NCBI RefSeq assembly: GCF_022968795.1
Contig: NZ_JALJRB010000005.1
Coordinates: 1-64,000, forward strand
Source: Desulfatitalea alkaliphila
GTDB lineage: Bacteria > Desulfobacterota > Desulfobacteria > Desulfobacterales > Desulfosarcinaceae
Direction: 5' to 3'
Length of the DNA: 64,000 nt
In this document: piece after piece, positions 16,879-25,638 of the stretch
Layout: the number at the start of each line of letters is the position of its first letter
How positions within the stretch are numbered: position 1 is the stretch's first letter
The notes under the pieces: generated by a model
Database searches by the model: none
What the model was told of the DNA's origin: nothing
What the model saw: only the letters and a program-made list of their open reading frames with translations
Program-made: the position numbers and the translations under genes

Positions 16879-17097
16879 ATGGAACGCTTCAAGGTCACTT
16901 TCTTCAAACCCTATCCTTTCCGGGAAGGGCAAAAAATTCGTATTGAAAGCGGCAAACGACAAGGGGATTGGGAAGTGGTCGCTGTCAGCGAAGCCAAGGT
17001 CCAATTGCGTTGTCCTGTTTCCGGCCGGCAATTCGAATGGGACCGTTTCTGCTATTTCACCGAAGAGCGCCAAAACGAAATCTGGCCGACGGAGTAG
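16879..17097 (+). CDS. Small conserved-looking protein of unknown function
   Basis: A 72-residue basic/aromatic protein, MERFKVTFFKPYPFREGQK at the start and CYFTEERQNEIWPTE at the end. The pattern of alternating hydrophobic residues (IRIESGKRQGDWEVVAVSEAKVQLRCPVSG) suggests a small beta-barrel, but no family is recognised. Coding is supported by a good length without stops, codon use like its neighbours, and position 33 bp before the AsmA-like gene on the same strand. A GGGAGC Shine-Dalgarno-like sequence precedes the ATG. Function unknown. Confidence 0.7.
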   Translation: MERFKVTFFKPYPFREGQKIRIESGKRQGDWEVVAVSEAKVQLRCPVSGRQFEWDRFCYFTEERQNEIWPTE

Positions 17098-17130
17098 CGC
17101 CCCGGCGCTCCCCAAAGCCTATATAAACCC

Positions 17131-20100
17131 ATGCGCCACATTCGCCGCATCGCCCGCTACAGTCTGTACAGCGCTCTGCTGTTGAGCGCGCTGACGGTGG
17201 GACTTCACTTCCTGCTGCCCTACCTGGTCAACAGCCAACCGCTGCGGGAACGTTTGCTGGCGCTGGTGGATGGGCGGGTGGCCAGCGATGCGGACTTCGA
17301 CCGCCTGAAACCGGCCCTCTTTCCCCTGCCCCATGTCACTGTTACGGGCGGACGCATCACGGTGCCCGACCAATGGGCCCTGCAAGCACGGGAAATCGCT
17401 CTCTACCCCCGAATGCGCTCCCTGCTGCGCGGCCGGCCGGCCTTGGGCGCGGTTGTGGCCACCGCGCCCGAAATGACCCTGCACATGCCGCCGCGCACGC
17501 CGACGGCAGGAACGGCGCCAACCGATGGTATCGTTTCGGTCGCGGATGCCCCGACGGCCATCGCCTGGCCGGCCCTGCTACCGCCGGGCAGCCGGCTGCG
17601 GATCAAAGAGGGCCGCCTGACGGTGCTGGATGCCGAAGGTGTTGTGACACAGGTCGACGAGCTCACTTTGACCGTCCGCGGCACCGCGCAAGTGTTGGAT
17701 TTCACATTGCGCGGCGCAACCGATTTCAGCACGGCGCTGGCGGCCGAACTGCAACTGCCGCGCCGGTTCGGCGCCGACGGCTCCCCACCGGCAACCGTCG
17801 CTGTGCAAGCCCGAAATATCGATATCGGACATTTGCGTCGGGTGCTGACCCGTCTCCTGCCCGAGGCCGACCTGAACGTCCTGGAGGTGCTGCGCGACGG
17901 CACCGTTGAAACGGTGGCCCTCACCAGTACCCCTGCCGATTGGCATCCCAGGCAATGGTTGTCCACCTTGACACTGGAAGGCCGCCTGATCGACGGGCAG
18001 CTTTTCATTCCCCATGTCGCCCTGGATCTGAGCGAAGTGTCGGGGGAGGTAGCCATCGCCGACGGGGTCTTGAGCGCGCAGAATGTCACCGCCCGGTTGG
18101 ATGAAACGTTCGCCGAACAGGGCCGTTTGACCTTGGGGCTGTTGGCGCGCCCCTTGCCCTTGGAACTGGCCATCGACCTGGATGCCGACCTTTCGCGCCT
18201 GCCGCCCCTGCTGGCCCGGATCCTCCGCCGGTCCGGCGTGGTCGAAGCCCTGCAGGGGCTGCAAGAGGTACGCGGCCGCGCCATGGGACGACTGCACCTG
18301 GAAGGGCCGGTCAACCAACTGGCCGTAAAGGCCGAAGCGGATGCCGTCTCCCTGGTGATCGCCGATGGGCGTCTGCCCTATCCTTTGACCATCGATGGCG
18401 GCGCCGTCCGCATCGACAATAGGACCCTGGCGGTCACCGGTCTGCGGGGGCAATTGCAAGAGAGCACTTTCGAGCAGCTGGCAGCGGAAATCCGTTGGGA
18501 CCGCCAAGCGCCGCAACTGCATATCACCAAAGGCGCGGGTCGTCTCTCCTGCGACCGACTCTGGCCCTGGGTGGCGCCCCGCCTGGCGCAACGGTTCGGC
18601 GGAATGCCCGTCGAGGATTTGCAGGGTTGGATAAAGGTGGACCGTGCCGATATCAGCGGCCCCCTGGCCGACCCCGCCCGGTGGACGCTAAGGGCTGCCG
18701 GCACTTTGGTCAGTGTCCGCCTCGCGGTTGCCGATCTGCCGGCTCCCTTGACCGCCCAAAAAGGGCGCTGGAAGCTGCAAGACCGGGAACTGTCCTTGGA
18801 AGAGGTCCGGCTCGACTATATGGACGCCGCCCTTCGGGGCGATGTCGCCTTCATCCCCATGCACGAAGGACCCTACCGCATCACCGCCGCCATGGAAGGG
18901 ACCATGGACGCCGCGGCCGGCCGATGGCTGCACGAACAATTGCAGCTGCCCGAATTTATCACCCTGCCGACCCCCATCACGATCGACCGTCTGGCCTTGG
19001 AACGGCCCGGCGGCCGGAAGGCCACCCTCCAGGGACGCTTGTCGCTGCCGGACGGCCTGGCCCTGGAAGGGCATCTGGACATCGATCCGGACCATTTCCG
19101 GCTCCATCGCCTGGCTTTCACCGACGCCCGGTCCGAAGGTGCTGTTGCGGTGCAATGGCAACGCAACGGCCCCGACCGGTCGGTCCGCTTTCAAGGCCGG
19201 CTGGATGGATCCACCCTGGCCCCTTTCGGTCTGGCACGAAGCAGCGGGGAGGGTTCGATGAGCGGCGACGCCCGGTTGCGCTGGACGGCCGGCTCTGCCC
19301 GAGCGTTGGCGCTGGAAGGCAATATCGAAGTGCTTGCCTGGCACCCACCAGCCGCATTCCAGTTTCCCCTTCGGATCCACCGCTTGACGGTGACGGGCAA
19401 CGAGGCCGCGCTGTTGCTGCACGCCCTGGACCTTTCCTGGCAGGATCAACCCTTGTACGCGGAAGGAACGGCGGCCATGACGGACCAGGGCATGGTGCTG
19501 GACCTGGATCTTTCCGCCGAAGCGCTGGACCTGACGACGTTGTTGGAACATCGCCACAATCCGGATCGTGCAAGCCAGGCGGATGCCGCGACCGACGGCG
19601 ACCGCCCCCGGTCGCCATGGATCCTGCCCGACGTGCAGGGCAAGATCGATGTGGCCCTCGACCGGCTGACCTACCGCCATCACCAGTGGGAGCCCCTGCG
19701 GGCCACGCTCACCTGGAATCGCGACAGCGGACTGCTGCAGGTGGACGAGGCTTTCCTGTGCGGCATTGCTACGGTGGGTCAGCTTTCCTGGTCGGCGGAC
19801 GGTTATGCATTGACCTTGATGCCCACGGCGCGGCAACAGGCCCTGCGGTATGCCGGCGGCTGCCTGAGCGGCGCCCCCTCCACCGAGAGGTTGGAAGGCA
19901 CCTATGATGTGGACGGAAGATTGACCAGCAGGGGCGCCACCATCGCCGCACTCCGGGAGAACCTGCGGGGGCCGGTGGAGGTGACGATCAGCGAGGGGCG
20001 GGTTTACAACATCGGGGAGGCGGGCTTTTTCACCAACATCTTGTCCTTCCTGAAGCTCAACAACCTGGTGCGGGGCCAAATCCCCGACATGCGGGAACGG

Positions 20101-20514
20101 GACTTTCGCTATCACCGGCTCCATTTGCGCATGCAGAGCCGCGGGGAACGGTTGGTGATCGAGGAAGCCGACATGCTGGCCGATGCCTTCAACATGGTGG
20201 GTGAAGGCACGGTGGCGCTGGATACCCGGCAATTGGATCTGACGGTGCTGGTCTCTCCGTTGACCACCCTGGACAGCCTGATCCGCTACCTGCCCATCGT
20301 GGGCAACATTCTTCAGGGCACCCTGGTGGCCATCCCCATGGGGGTCGACGGGCCCATAGCCAACCCGAGGGTGGTGCCCCTGTCGCCCAGATCGGTGGGC
20401 GGCCGCCTACTGGGCATCCTGGAGCGCACGCTGAAAACCCCCTTCCGCCTGATCGAACCGGTCCTGCCGGGCAACAACGAGCGTTCCGATGCCAATGGCG
20501 CCAATGGCGATTGA
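17131..20514 (+). CDS. AsmA-like envelope protein (YhdP/DUF3971-type)
   Basis: A 1127-residue protein with one N-terminal membrane anchor (about residues 10-30, SLYSALLLSALTVGLHFLLPYLV) and a very long beta-rich periplasmic body with repeated ALEGxL/DLxGxV-like strands. The C-terminal part (about 930-1090) carries an AsmA_2-type end: LRGPVEVTISEGRVYNIGEA, EADMLADAFNMVGEGTVALD and ILQGTLVAIPMGVDGPIANP. Proteins of this class (AsmA, YhdP, TamB) form long grooves thought to carry phospholipids between the inner and outer membranes. A Gram-negative envelope is thus implied. Whether this one transports lipid is inference. It follows the small gene by 33 bp. Confidence 0.85.
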   Translation: MRHIRRIARYSLYSALLLSALTVGLHFLLPYLVNSQPLRERLLALVDGRVASDADFDRLKPALFPLPHVTVTGGRITVPDQWALQAREIALYPRMRSLLRGRPALGAVVATAPEMTLHMPPRTPTAGTAPTDGIVSVADAPTAIAWPALLPPGSRLRIKEGRLTVLDAEGVVTQVDELTLTVRGTAQVLDFTLRGATDFSTALAAELQLPRRFGADGSPPATVAVQARNIDIGHLRRVLTRLLPEADLNVLEVLRDGTVETVALTSTPADWHPRQWLSTLTLEGRLIDGQLFIPHVALDLSEVSGEVAIADGVLSAQNVTARLDETFAEQGRLTLGLLARPLPLELAIDLDADLSRLPPLLARILRRSGVVEALQGLQEVRGRAMGRLHLEGPVNQLAVKAEADAVSLVIADGRLPYPLTIDGGAVRIDNRTLAVTGLRGQLQESTFEQLAAEIRWDRQAPQLHITKGAGRLSCDRLWPWVAPRLAQRFGGMPVEDLQGWIKVDRADISGPLADPARWTLRAAGTLVSVRLAVADLPAPLTAQKGRWKLQDRELSLEEVRLDYMDAALRGDVAFIPMHEGPYRITAAMEGTMDAAAGRWLHEQLQLPEFITLPTPITIDRLALERPGGRKATLQGRLSLPDGLALEGHLDIDPDHFRLHRLAFTDARSEGAVAVQWQRNGPDRSVRFQGRLDGSTLAPFGLARSSGEGSMSGDARLRWTAGSARALALEGNIEVLAWHPPAAFQFPLRIHRLTVTGNEAALLLHALDLSWQDQPLYAEGTAAMTDQGMVLDLDLSAEALDLTTLLEHRHNPDRASQADAATDGDRPRSPWILPDVQGKIDVALDRLTYRHHQWEPLRATLTWNRDSGLLQVDEAFLCGIATVGQLSWSADGYALTLMPTARQQALRYAGGCLSGAPSTERLEGTYDVDGRLTSRGATIAALRENLRGPVEVTISEGRVYNIGEAGFFTNILSFLKLNNLVRGQIPDMRERDFRYHRLHLRMQSRGERLVIEEADMLADAFNMVGEGTVALDTRQLDLTVLVSPLTTLDSLIRYLPIVGNILQGTLVAIPMGVDGPIANPRVVPLSPRSVGGRLLGILERTLKTPFRLIEPVLPGNNERSDANGANGD

Positions 20515-20537
20515 AACCATCCGCTCTGCAGCTGCGT

Positions 20538-20560
20538 AAAAGGCGGCCCGATGGGGCCGC
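20538..20560 (-). terminator. Intrinsic terminator downstream of the FG-GAP gene
   Basis: GCGGCCC (20543-20549) pairs with GGGCCGC (20554-20560) around a 4-base loop. Read on the minus strand it is followed by CCTTTT, fitting termination of the minus-strand gene ending at 20574. It also separates that gene from the convergent AsmA-like gene. Confidence 0.55.
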
Positions 20561-20573
20561 AATAAACGCCCGA

Positions 20574-22304
20574 TCAGTCCGTCGGCGTCACATTCAGCTC
20601 AAAGGCCACCAGGGCACTCTGAGCATCGGCGAAAATGATGGCCCCCTCCTTGGCGATGACCACCAGCAGCAGATTGAGGATGCCGTCATTGTTGAAGTCG
20701 GCCACCAGAAAATCCTGGACCCGCCCGGAGAGTTGGCGGGTGCGCCAGACCGGGGCCAGTCCCAGGCCGTCCCAGGTCAGGGCCTCCACCGTGCCCTTGC
20801 CGAAAAAGCGCTGCTCCACCAGAAGGCGCCCGGCGCTGTCCCGGTTGTGGGCCACCAGCACCTCGTACCGGCCGTCGCCGTCCAGATCCGTGGTGCGAAC
20901 GCGGGTGGGCAAATAGAAGGAGGCCGGCGAATCGCCGGGCCCCCGGGGCGGCATGGCGAAGTAAAGCGGCGTGCCGCCGTAGACATCGCTGCTGGTGTGC
21001 TGCACCCGGCCGTTGGCCGTGATTACCCGCAGCCGATCCTTGGGATCGAAGGCCACGAAACTCTCGCCACCGTCGTTGAGGATGTCGCCGTAGGCCAAAC
21101 CGAGCAGGTTGGCCAGGCGGCCCGCCAGCAGTTGCCGTTCGGGCACATAGGCCTGCCCGTTCCAGACCATCTGGTGGATCGGGGCATCGAAGGGGGTGGA
21201 GGCGTCGCTGAGCTGCAGCTGCCCCAGCAGAATTCGGCCGAAGGTGGGATGGCGCACCACGCTGTAGTAGTAACGGCTCTTATCCACCACCGTGCGAAAG
21301 GTCTGCCCGTCGAATTCCAGCACATAAGAGGCCACGGCGTTGAGGCCCACCGAAAAGGCGGTCACGAAGATCTCCGGCATGCCGTTGCCGTTGATGTCGG
21401 CCACATCCACACTGATGTTGCGCACATAGCGTCCGGCGGGTATCTCCGCCACGGTTTGCTGCCGTCCCTCGGCAAAGCGATAGATGAACAGCTTGTCCGG
21501 CGCGGCCACCACCGTTTCCAGCAAACCGTCGCTGTCCAGATCGCCCACGGCGACGGCATTGATCAAGTGGTTGTAAGTCTGGCTCTTCCAGAAGCCGGCA
21601 TCGGCGCCGGGTTGGCTGCCTGCCGCAGCGGCGAAGGCGGGATTGAGGGGGTGGGGCCGGGCATCCAGATCGTCGCGGCTCCCGCTCGGACGGCGGATGG
21701 GATCCATGCGCCGCGCCTCTTCGAGCAGCCGTTCCGGGTGGCGGTGCATGTCGCTCACAGGGGGCGCCGGAGTACCGCCGACGGTCGGCGCCGGCGCGAC
21801 GGCCGGTGTTGCGGGCCGGGCCGCCACACCGAACACTTCGCTGTTGATCTCGCTGGCCATGCGATTGATTTCAGGAATCACCTCGCCCATGCCCCGGGTC
21901 TGTTTGAAGAAGGTCATGGGGGCACGAGTGCCACTCAAGTCGAGCATGGCGGCGTCGATACTCACGCTCTCACCCAGCACGGTGAGGCTGCCGTGGATGG
22001 TGTAATCGGCTTGCAGGGTTTCGCCCACCTGCCGTGCTTGTCGTTCGCCGCTCGCATCCCCGGCGGTCGCCAGGGCCCGCGCCGTGGCTTCGGGATCCAG
22101 CACCGTCACTTTGCCGGGCGAAGAGAGCCGCGATGTGAACATCTGCACGATGCCGCGCTGCAAGAAGGCGTAGTCCTTCTCGGCAAGAATCTCGAAAGGC
22201 AGAATCGCCACCTTGAACGGTTCGGCCGCGACGGCAGCGGGCAAGCAAAGGCAACACAGCAGGAACAGCAACAGGACGTTTCTGGAACGTTTAATGAAAT
22301 TCAA
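20574..22304 (-). CDS. Exported FG-GAP/VCBS-repeat protein with TolB/CsgG-like N-terminal domain
   Basis: The TTG at 22304 is chosen because AAGGAG lies 6 bases upstream; the product then has a clean signal peptide (MNFIKRSRNVLLLFLLCCLC, cleavage near AVAAEP). It is 576 residues. Residues about 25-170 start FKVAILPFEILAEKDYAFL and resemble the domain of TolB-N/FlgO/CsgG-type periplasmic proteins that opens such proteins. A Pro/Ala-rich linker follows, then a beta-propeller-like region with calcium-binding-style repeats DLDSDGLLETVVA, DINGNGMPEIFVT, DLDGDGRYEVLVA and DFNNDGILNLLLV. It is likely periplasmic or outer-membrane associated. Function unknown. It lies 28 bp downstream of gatB on the same strand. 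Confidence 0.75.
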   Translation of the reverse strand: MNFIKRSRNVLLLFLLCCLCLPAAVAAEPFKVAILPFEILAEKDYAFLQRGIVQMFTSRLSSPGKVTVLDPEATARALATAGDASGERQARQVGETLQADYTIHGSLTVLGESVSIDAAMLDLSGTRAPMTFFKQTRGMGEVIPEINRMASEINSEVFGVAARPATPAVAPAPTVGGTPAPPVSDMHRHPERLLEEARRMDPIRRPSGSRDDLDARPHPLNPAFAAAAGSQPGADAGFWKSQTYNHLINAVAVGDLDSDGLLETVVAAPDKLFIYRFAEGRQQTVAEIPAGRYVRNISVDVADINGNGMPEIFVTAFSVGLNAVASYVLEFDGQTFRTVVDKSRYYYSVVRHPTFGRILLGQLQLSDASTPFDAPIHQMVWNGQAYVPERQLLAGRLANLLGLAYGDILNDGGESFVAFDPKDRLRVITANGRVQHTSSDVYGGTPLYFAMPPRGPGDSPASFYLPTRVRTTDLDGDGRYEVLVAHNRDSAGRLLVEQRFFGKGTVEALTWDGLGLAPVWRTRQLSGRVQDFLVADFNNDGILNLLLVVIAKEGAIIFADAQSALVAFELNVTPTD

Positions 22305-22332
22305 TGGTTGCTCCTTGTCGGGCAATGGATCG

Positions 22333-23763
22333 CTATTGGAGTTTGCGGCCCAGAATCTGGTTGACCATCTTGGGATTGGCTTTACCCCCGGTGGCCTTCA
22401 TCACCTGGCCCACGAAAAAACCCATCAGTTTGGTCTGGCCGGCCTTGTAGCGCGCCACTTCGTCGGGGTTGGCCGCCAACACCCCGTCCACCGCCTGTTC
22501 AATGGCGTCACCGTCGGACACCTGGGACAACCCCTTGGCCTTGATGATCTCGGCGGGCGATTGGCCCGAAGCGGCCATTTCGTCAAACACGGCCTTGGCG
22601 ATTTTGTTGCTGATCACCCCTTCGTCCAGCAGCCGCAGCAAAGCGGCCAGGTCGGCGGCGCTGACGGGGGTGGCGTCGATGGCAAGGTCCCGGGCGTTGA
22701 GCAACCCCAGCAGGGGCCCCATGATCCAGTTGCTCACCACCTTGGGCTGGTCGTAAAGCGCCACGCAGGCCTCGAAATAGTCGGCCAGCTCCCGGCTGGT
22801 GGTCAACAGGGCCGCATCGTAGTCCGGCAGGCGGTAGCGGTCGACAAAACGCGCTCGCCGTGCATCCGGCAGTTCGGGCAAGGCGCTGCGCACCGCCTCG
22901 ACCCACTGCGAATCGATTTCCAGGGGCAACAGGTCGGGATCGGGAAAATAGCGATAGTCATGGGCCTCTTCCTTGCCGCGCATGGAGACGGTCACCCCTT
23001 TGTCAGGGTCCCAAAGACGGGTTTCCTGCACGATGGCGCCCCCCTCCCGCAAGATTTCCCCCTGCCGGACGATTTCGTAACGCAGCGCTTTTTCAACATT
23101 CTTGAACGAGTTGAGGTTCTTGATTTCGGTGCGGGTGCCCAAAGTAGTACTGCCTTCGGGACGCAGGGAGACGTTGGCGTCGCAGCGGAAACTGCCCTCC
23201 TCCATGTTGCCGTCGCCGATATCGATCCAGCGAATGATCGTACGCAGGGTGCGCAGGTAGGCCCCCGCCTCCTCGGGCGAACGCAGATCGGGTTCGCTGA
23301 CGATCTCCATCAGGGGCACCCCGGCCCGGTTCAAATCCACAAAACTGACCGGTCGCCGCGGATCATGTACCAGCTTGCCGGCATCCTCTTCCATGTGGAT
23401 ACGGGTCAGACCGATCCGCACCACTCGATCATCCACCACCGTGTCCACATGGCCCGCCTCGGCGATGGGCAGCTCATATTGGGAAATCTGGTACCCTTTG
23501 GGCAGGTCGGGATAGAAATAGTTCTTGCGCGCAAACCGGCTCACGGGTGCGATGCGGCATTTGGTGGCCAGGGCCATGCGCATGGTGTATTCGACCACCG
23601 TCTTGTTCAATGTCGGCAAAACGCCGGGCATGCCCAGGCAAACGGGGCAGGTGTGGCTGTTGGGCGGCGCGCCGAAACGGGTGGAGCAGCCGCAGAATAT
23701 TTTGGTTTCGGTTTTCAGTTGGGCATGTACTTCCAACCCGATCACCGGTTCGAATTGCGTCAT
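22333..23763 (-). CDS. gatB: Aspartyl/glutamyl-tRNA amidotransferase subunit B
   Basis: Subunit of the GatCAB complex that converts Glu-tRNA(Gln), and often Asp-tRNA(Asn), to the amide form. The 476 residues match the family. It starts [20 protein letters not shown] and shows the zinc-binding Cys set in FCGCSTRFG and [11 protein letters not shown]. The kinase-like core includes [28 protein letters not shown] and the [13 protein letters not shown] signature. The C-terminal YqeY-like tRNA-binding domain ends [14 protein letters not shown]. gatA and gatC are not in the window, so the complex is encoded at separate loci. Confidence 0.97.
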   Translation of the reverse strand: MTQFEPVIGLEVHAQLKTETKIFCGCSTRFGAPPNSHTCPVCLGMPGVLPTLNKTVVEYTMRMALATKCRIAPVSRFARKNYFYPDLPKGYQISQYELPIAEAGHVDTVVDDRVVRIGLTRIHMEEDAGKLVHDPRRPVSFVDLNRAGVPLMEIVSEPDLRSPEEAGAYLRTLRTIIRWIDIGDGNMEEGSFRCDANVSLRPEGSTTLGTRTEIKNLNSFKNVEKALRYEIVRQGEILREGGAIVQETRLWDPDKGVTVSMRGKEEAHDYRYFPDPDLLPLEIDSQWVEAVRSALPELPDARRARFVDRYRLPDYDAALLTTSRELADYFEACVALYDQPKVVSNWIMGPLLGLLNARDLAIDATPVSAADLAALLRLLDEGVISNKIAKAVFDEMAASGQSPAEIIKAKGLSQVSDGDAIEQAVDGVLAANPDEVARYKAGQTKLMGFFVGQVMKATGGKANPKMVNQILGRKLQ

Positions 23764-23837
23764 TCGCTACGATCCTGTTTTGAATCACCATGGAATGGGA
23801 AAGGGAATATTGATGCCGCGGCACAACCGCAATCCCA

Positions 23838-25001
23838 TTATTCCTTGACCGGCAAGGTGATGGTGAAGGTTGACCCTTGGTTTACCTGGCTATTCACGGA
23901 GATGGTCCCACCAAGTTTTTGAATGATGCCCCATGACACATACAGCCCCATCCCTGTTCCTTGTCCGACTCCCTTGGTGGTGAAAAAAGGCTCGAAAATC
24001 CTGGGCAAATGCTCTTCGGAAATACCGCAACCGGTATCCAGAACGGTAATCCGCGCCCGGTCGTCCGTTCCCTCCAATCTGAGCGTGATGGTACCGCCGG
24101 CACCAGTGGCATGAATGGCATTGGTCATCAAATTGATCAACACCTGCAACAAGGGGTAGGGCTCGCTCCACACGACCGGCAGCGGTTCGACAATGTCCAG
24201 CCGAATGGCAATCTGTTTCTGTTGCGCTTCCTGCTCAACAAGCGAAATGGATTCCCGAGCCAAACTTTGCAGATCGACCGCCACCATTTCAACGGGTTCG
24301 GTTAAATCGGTGCTTTGGGTGTGCACAGCTTGCAGCAGTTGACGGGTGATATTGCGTGCCCGATGGACCGCCTTGCCGATTCTGTTCAAGGCCTTTTCGA
24401 AATCCGCCTTGCGCGGGATGTCACGGAGCTCGGGCTTGCCCAGAATTTGTTGCAACCAACCTGCGGATTCTTGAATGATTGCGAGGGGATTGTTGATTTC
24501 ATGGGCCACCCCTGTCGCCATGGTGCCCAACGCCGCCAACCTTTCCGCAATCACCATTTGTTGCTTTATTCGTTCTCTGAAGGCCGCTTCTTCTTTTTCA
24601 ACCCGAGCGCGTACAATCTTTTCATCGGCCTGCCGGATTTTGCGAACCAGCTGTTCAATTTCAATGGGTTTGGAAAGGTAGTCGAAGGCGCCCATTTTGA
24701 TGCCCTCGACACCGTCCTGTGGATTGGCATGACCTGTGAGCAGAATCACTTCCAGCTCAGGGTATCGGTCTTTGATGCATTTCAAGGTCTGGACGCCGTC
24801 CATGCCGGGCATTTTGACATCCATCACAACAACGTCTACGGGGGCGACACTCAATTGGTCCAGTGCCGCTTGCCCCGTGGCTGCTTCAACGACCGATATG
24901 GACCTGCCGGACAGTCGTTTATGCAGAACCGAGCGATAGTCCTCCTCATCGTCAACGAGCAGCACGCGAATGATGTTCCGGTCGCCGTCACCACTCATCA
25001 C
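23838..25001 (-). CDS. Receiver-histidine kinase (REC-HisKA-HATPase)
   Basis: Soluble 387-residue signalling protein. A receiver comes first (about 10-125; acidic pair D17-D18, phospho-Asp61 in VVMDVKMPGMDG, Thr89, Lys111). A coiled linker follows, then HisKA with His167 in TGVAHEINNPLAI and a HATPase with NLMTNAIHATG, DTGCGISEEHLPRIFEPFF and GQGTGMGLYVSWG. It has no membrane segment or sensor domain, so it probably takes input through its own receiver, integrating another kinase. It lies 91 bp downstream of a single-domain receiver that closely resembles the receivers next to the SLC13 transporters at 56-59 kb. It is therefore a candidate kinase for that system (inference). Confidence 0.9.
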   Translation of the reverse strand: MMSGDGDRNIIRVLLVDDEEDYRSVLHKRLSGRSISVVEAATGQAALDQLSVAPVDVVVMDVKMPGMDGVQTLKCIKDRYPELEVILLTGHANPQDGVEGIKMGAFDYLSKPIEIEQLVRKIRQADEKIVRARVEKEEAAFRERIKQQMVIAERLAALGTMATGVAHEINNPLAIIQESAGWLQQILGKPELRDIPRKADFEKALNRIGKAVHRARNITRQLLQAVHTQSTDLTEPVEMVAVDLQSLARESISLVEQEAQQKQIAIRLDIVEPLPVVWSEPYPLLQVLINLMTNAIHATGAGGTITLRLEGTDDRARITVLDTGCGISEEHLPRIFEPFFTTKGVGQGTGMGLYVSWGIIQKLGGTISVNSQVNQGSTFTITLPVKE

Positions 25002-25092
25002 AGGCCCTCATGTCCATCAATGCCCCAAGGGCGTCCAACCCAACGCCCTTCGACCTCGTCAAAGAAAGTTTTTAGGCCTTCCACTAAGGGCA

Positions 25093-25530
25093 CTATATTT
25101 TCGCACTTCGCAGCAACATTGCGGCTTCCGCTTTTTTGATGCGCTCCATCTGGTCCTGCTTGCGTTGCCTGGCCTGATTGAGCTTGGCCGTCAGATCATC
25201 AAAATCGGCCGGTTTGAAAAGAAAATCGAAGGCGCCCAGCTTCATGCCTTGAACCGCAGCCTCGATGGTCCCATGGCCGGTTAGCATGATGACCTCCAAC
25301 AAGGGAAACTGTTTCTTGATTTCCTGCAAGGTTTCGATACCGTCCATGCCCGGCATTTTGACATCCAGAATCACGACGTCCACATCTTGCTCTTTCAGCT
25401 TTTCAAGACACGCTTCTCCGCTGTAGACGGGTATAACGTTCTCATCTATCTCTTTTAGGCGCAGGCTCAACATCTCGACGAAATCTTCCTCGTCATCGAC
25501 CAACATGATATAACTAGGTGTTTTAAACAT
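25093..25530 (-). CDS. Single-domain response regulator
   Basis: A 145-residue receiver with no output domain. Conserved residues: acidic pair D12-D13, phospho-Asp56 in VVILDVKMPGMDG, Thr in MLTGHGT, Lys in LFKPADF. The last 25 residues form a charged helix (RQRKQDQMERIKKAEAAML) as in the receivers at 56153 and 58925. GGGGGAGG precedes the ATG. It is the first gene of a pair with the receiver-kinase, and probably passes phosphate to or from it. Lack of a DNA-binding domain means action by protein contact. Confidence 0.92.
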   Translation of the reverse strand: MFKTPSYIMLVDDEEDFVEMLSLRLKEIDENVIPVYSGEACLEKLKEQDVDVVILDVKMPGMDGIETLQEIKKQFPLLEVIMLTGHGTIEAAVQGMKLGAFDFLFKPADFDDLTAKLNQARQRKQDQMERIKKAEAAMLLRSAKI

Positions 25531-25638
25531 GGACGCCTCCCCCTATTAATGGTTTCTGTAAATCCTGATCATCCCTGTATTGAGATGTTGTGCATCTATT
25601 TTTTATCATAATTGATGGCCGACCACAAAAACAATCCC

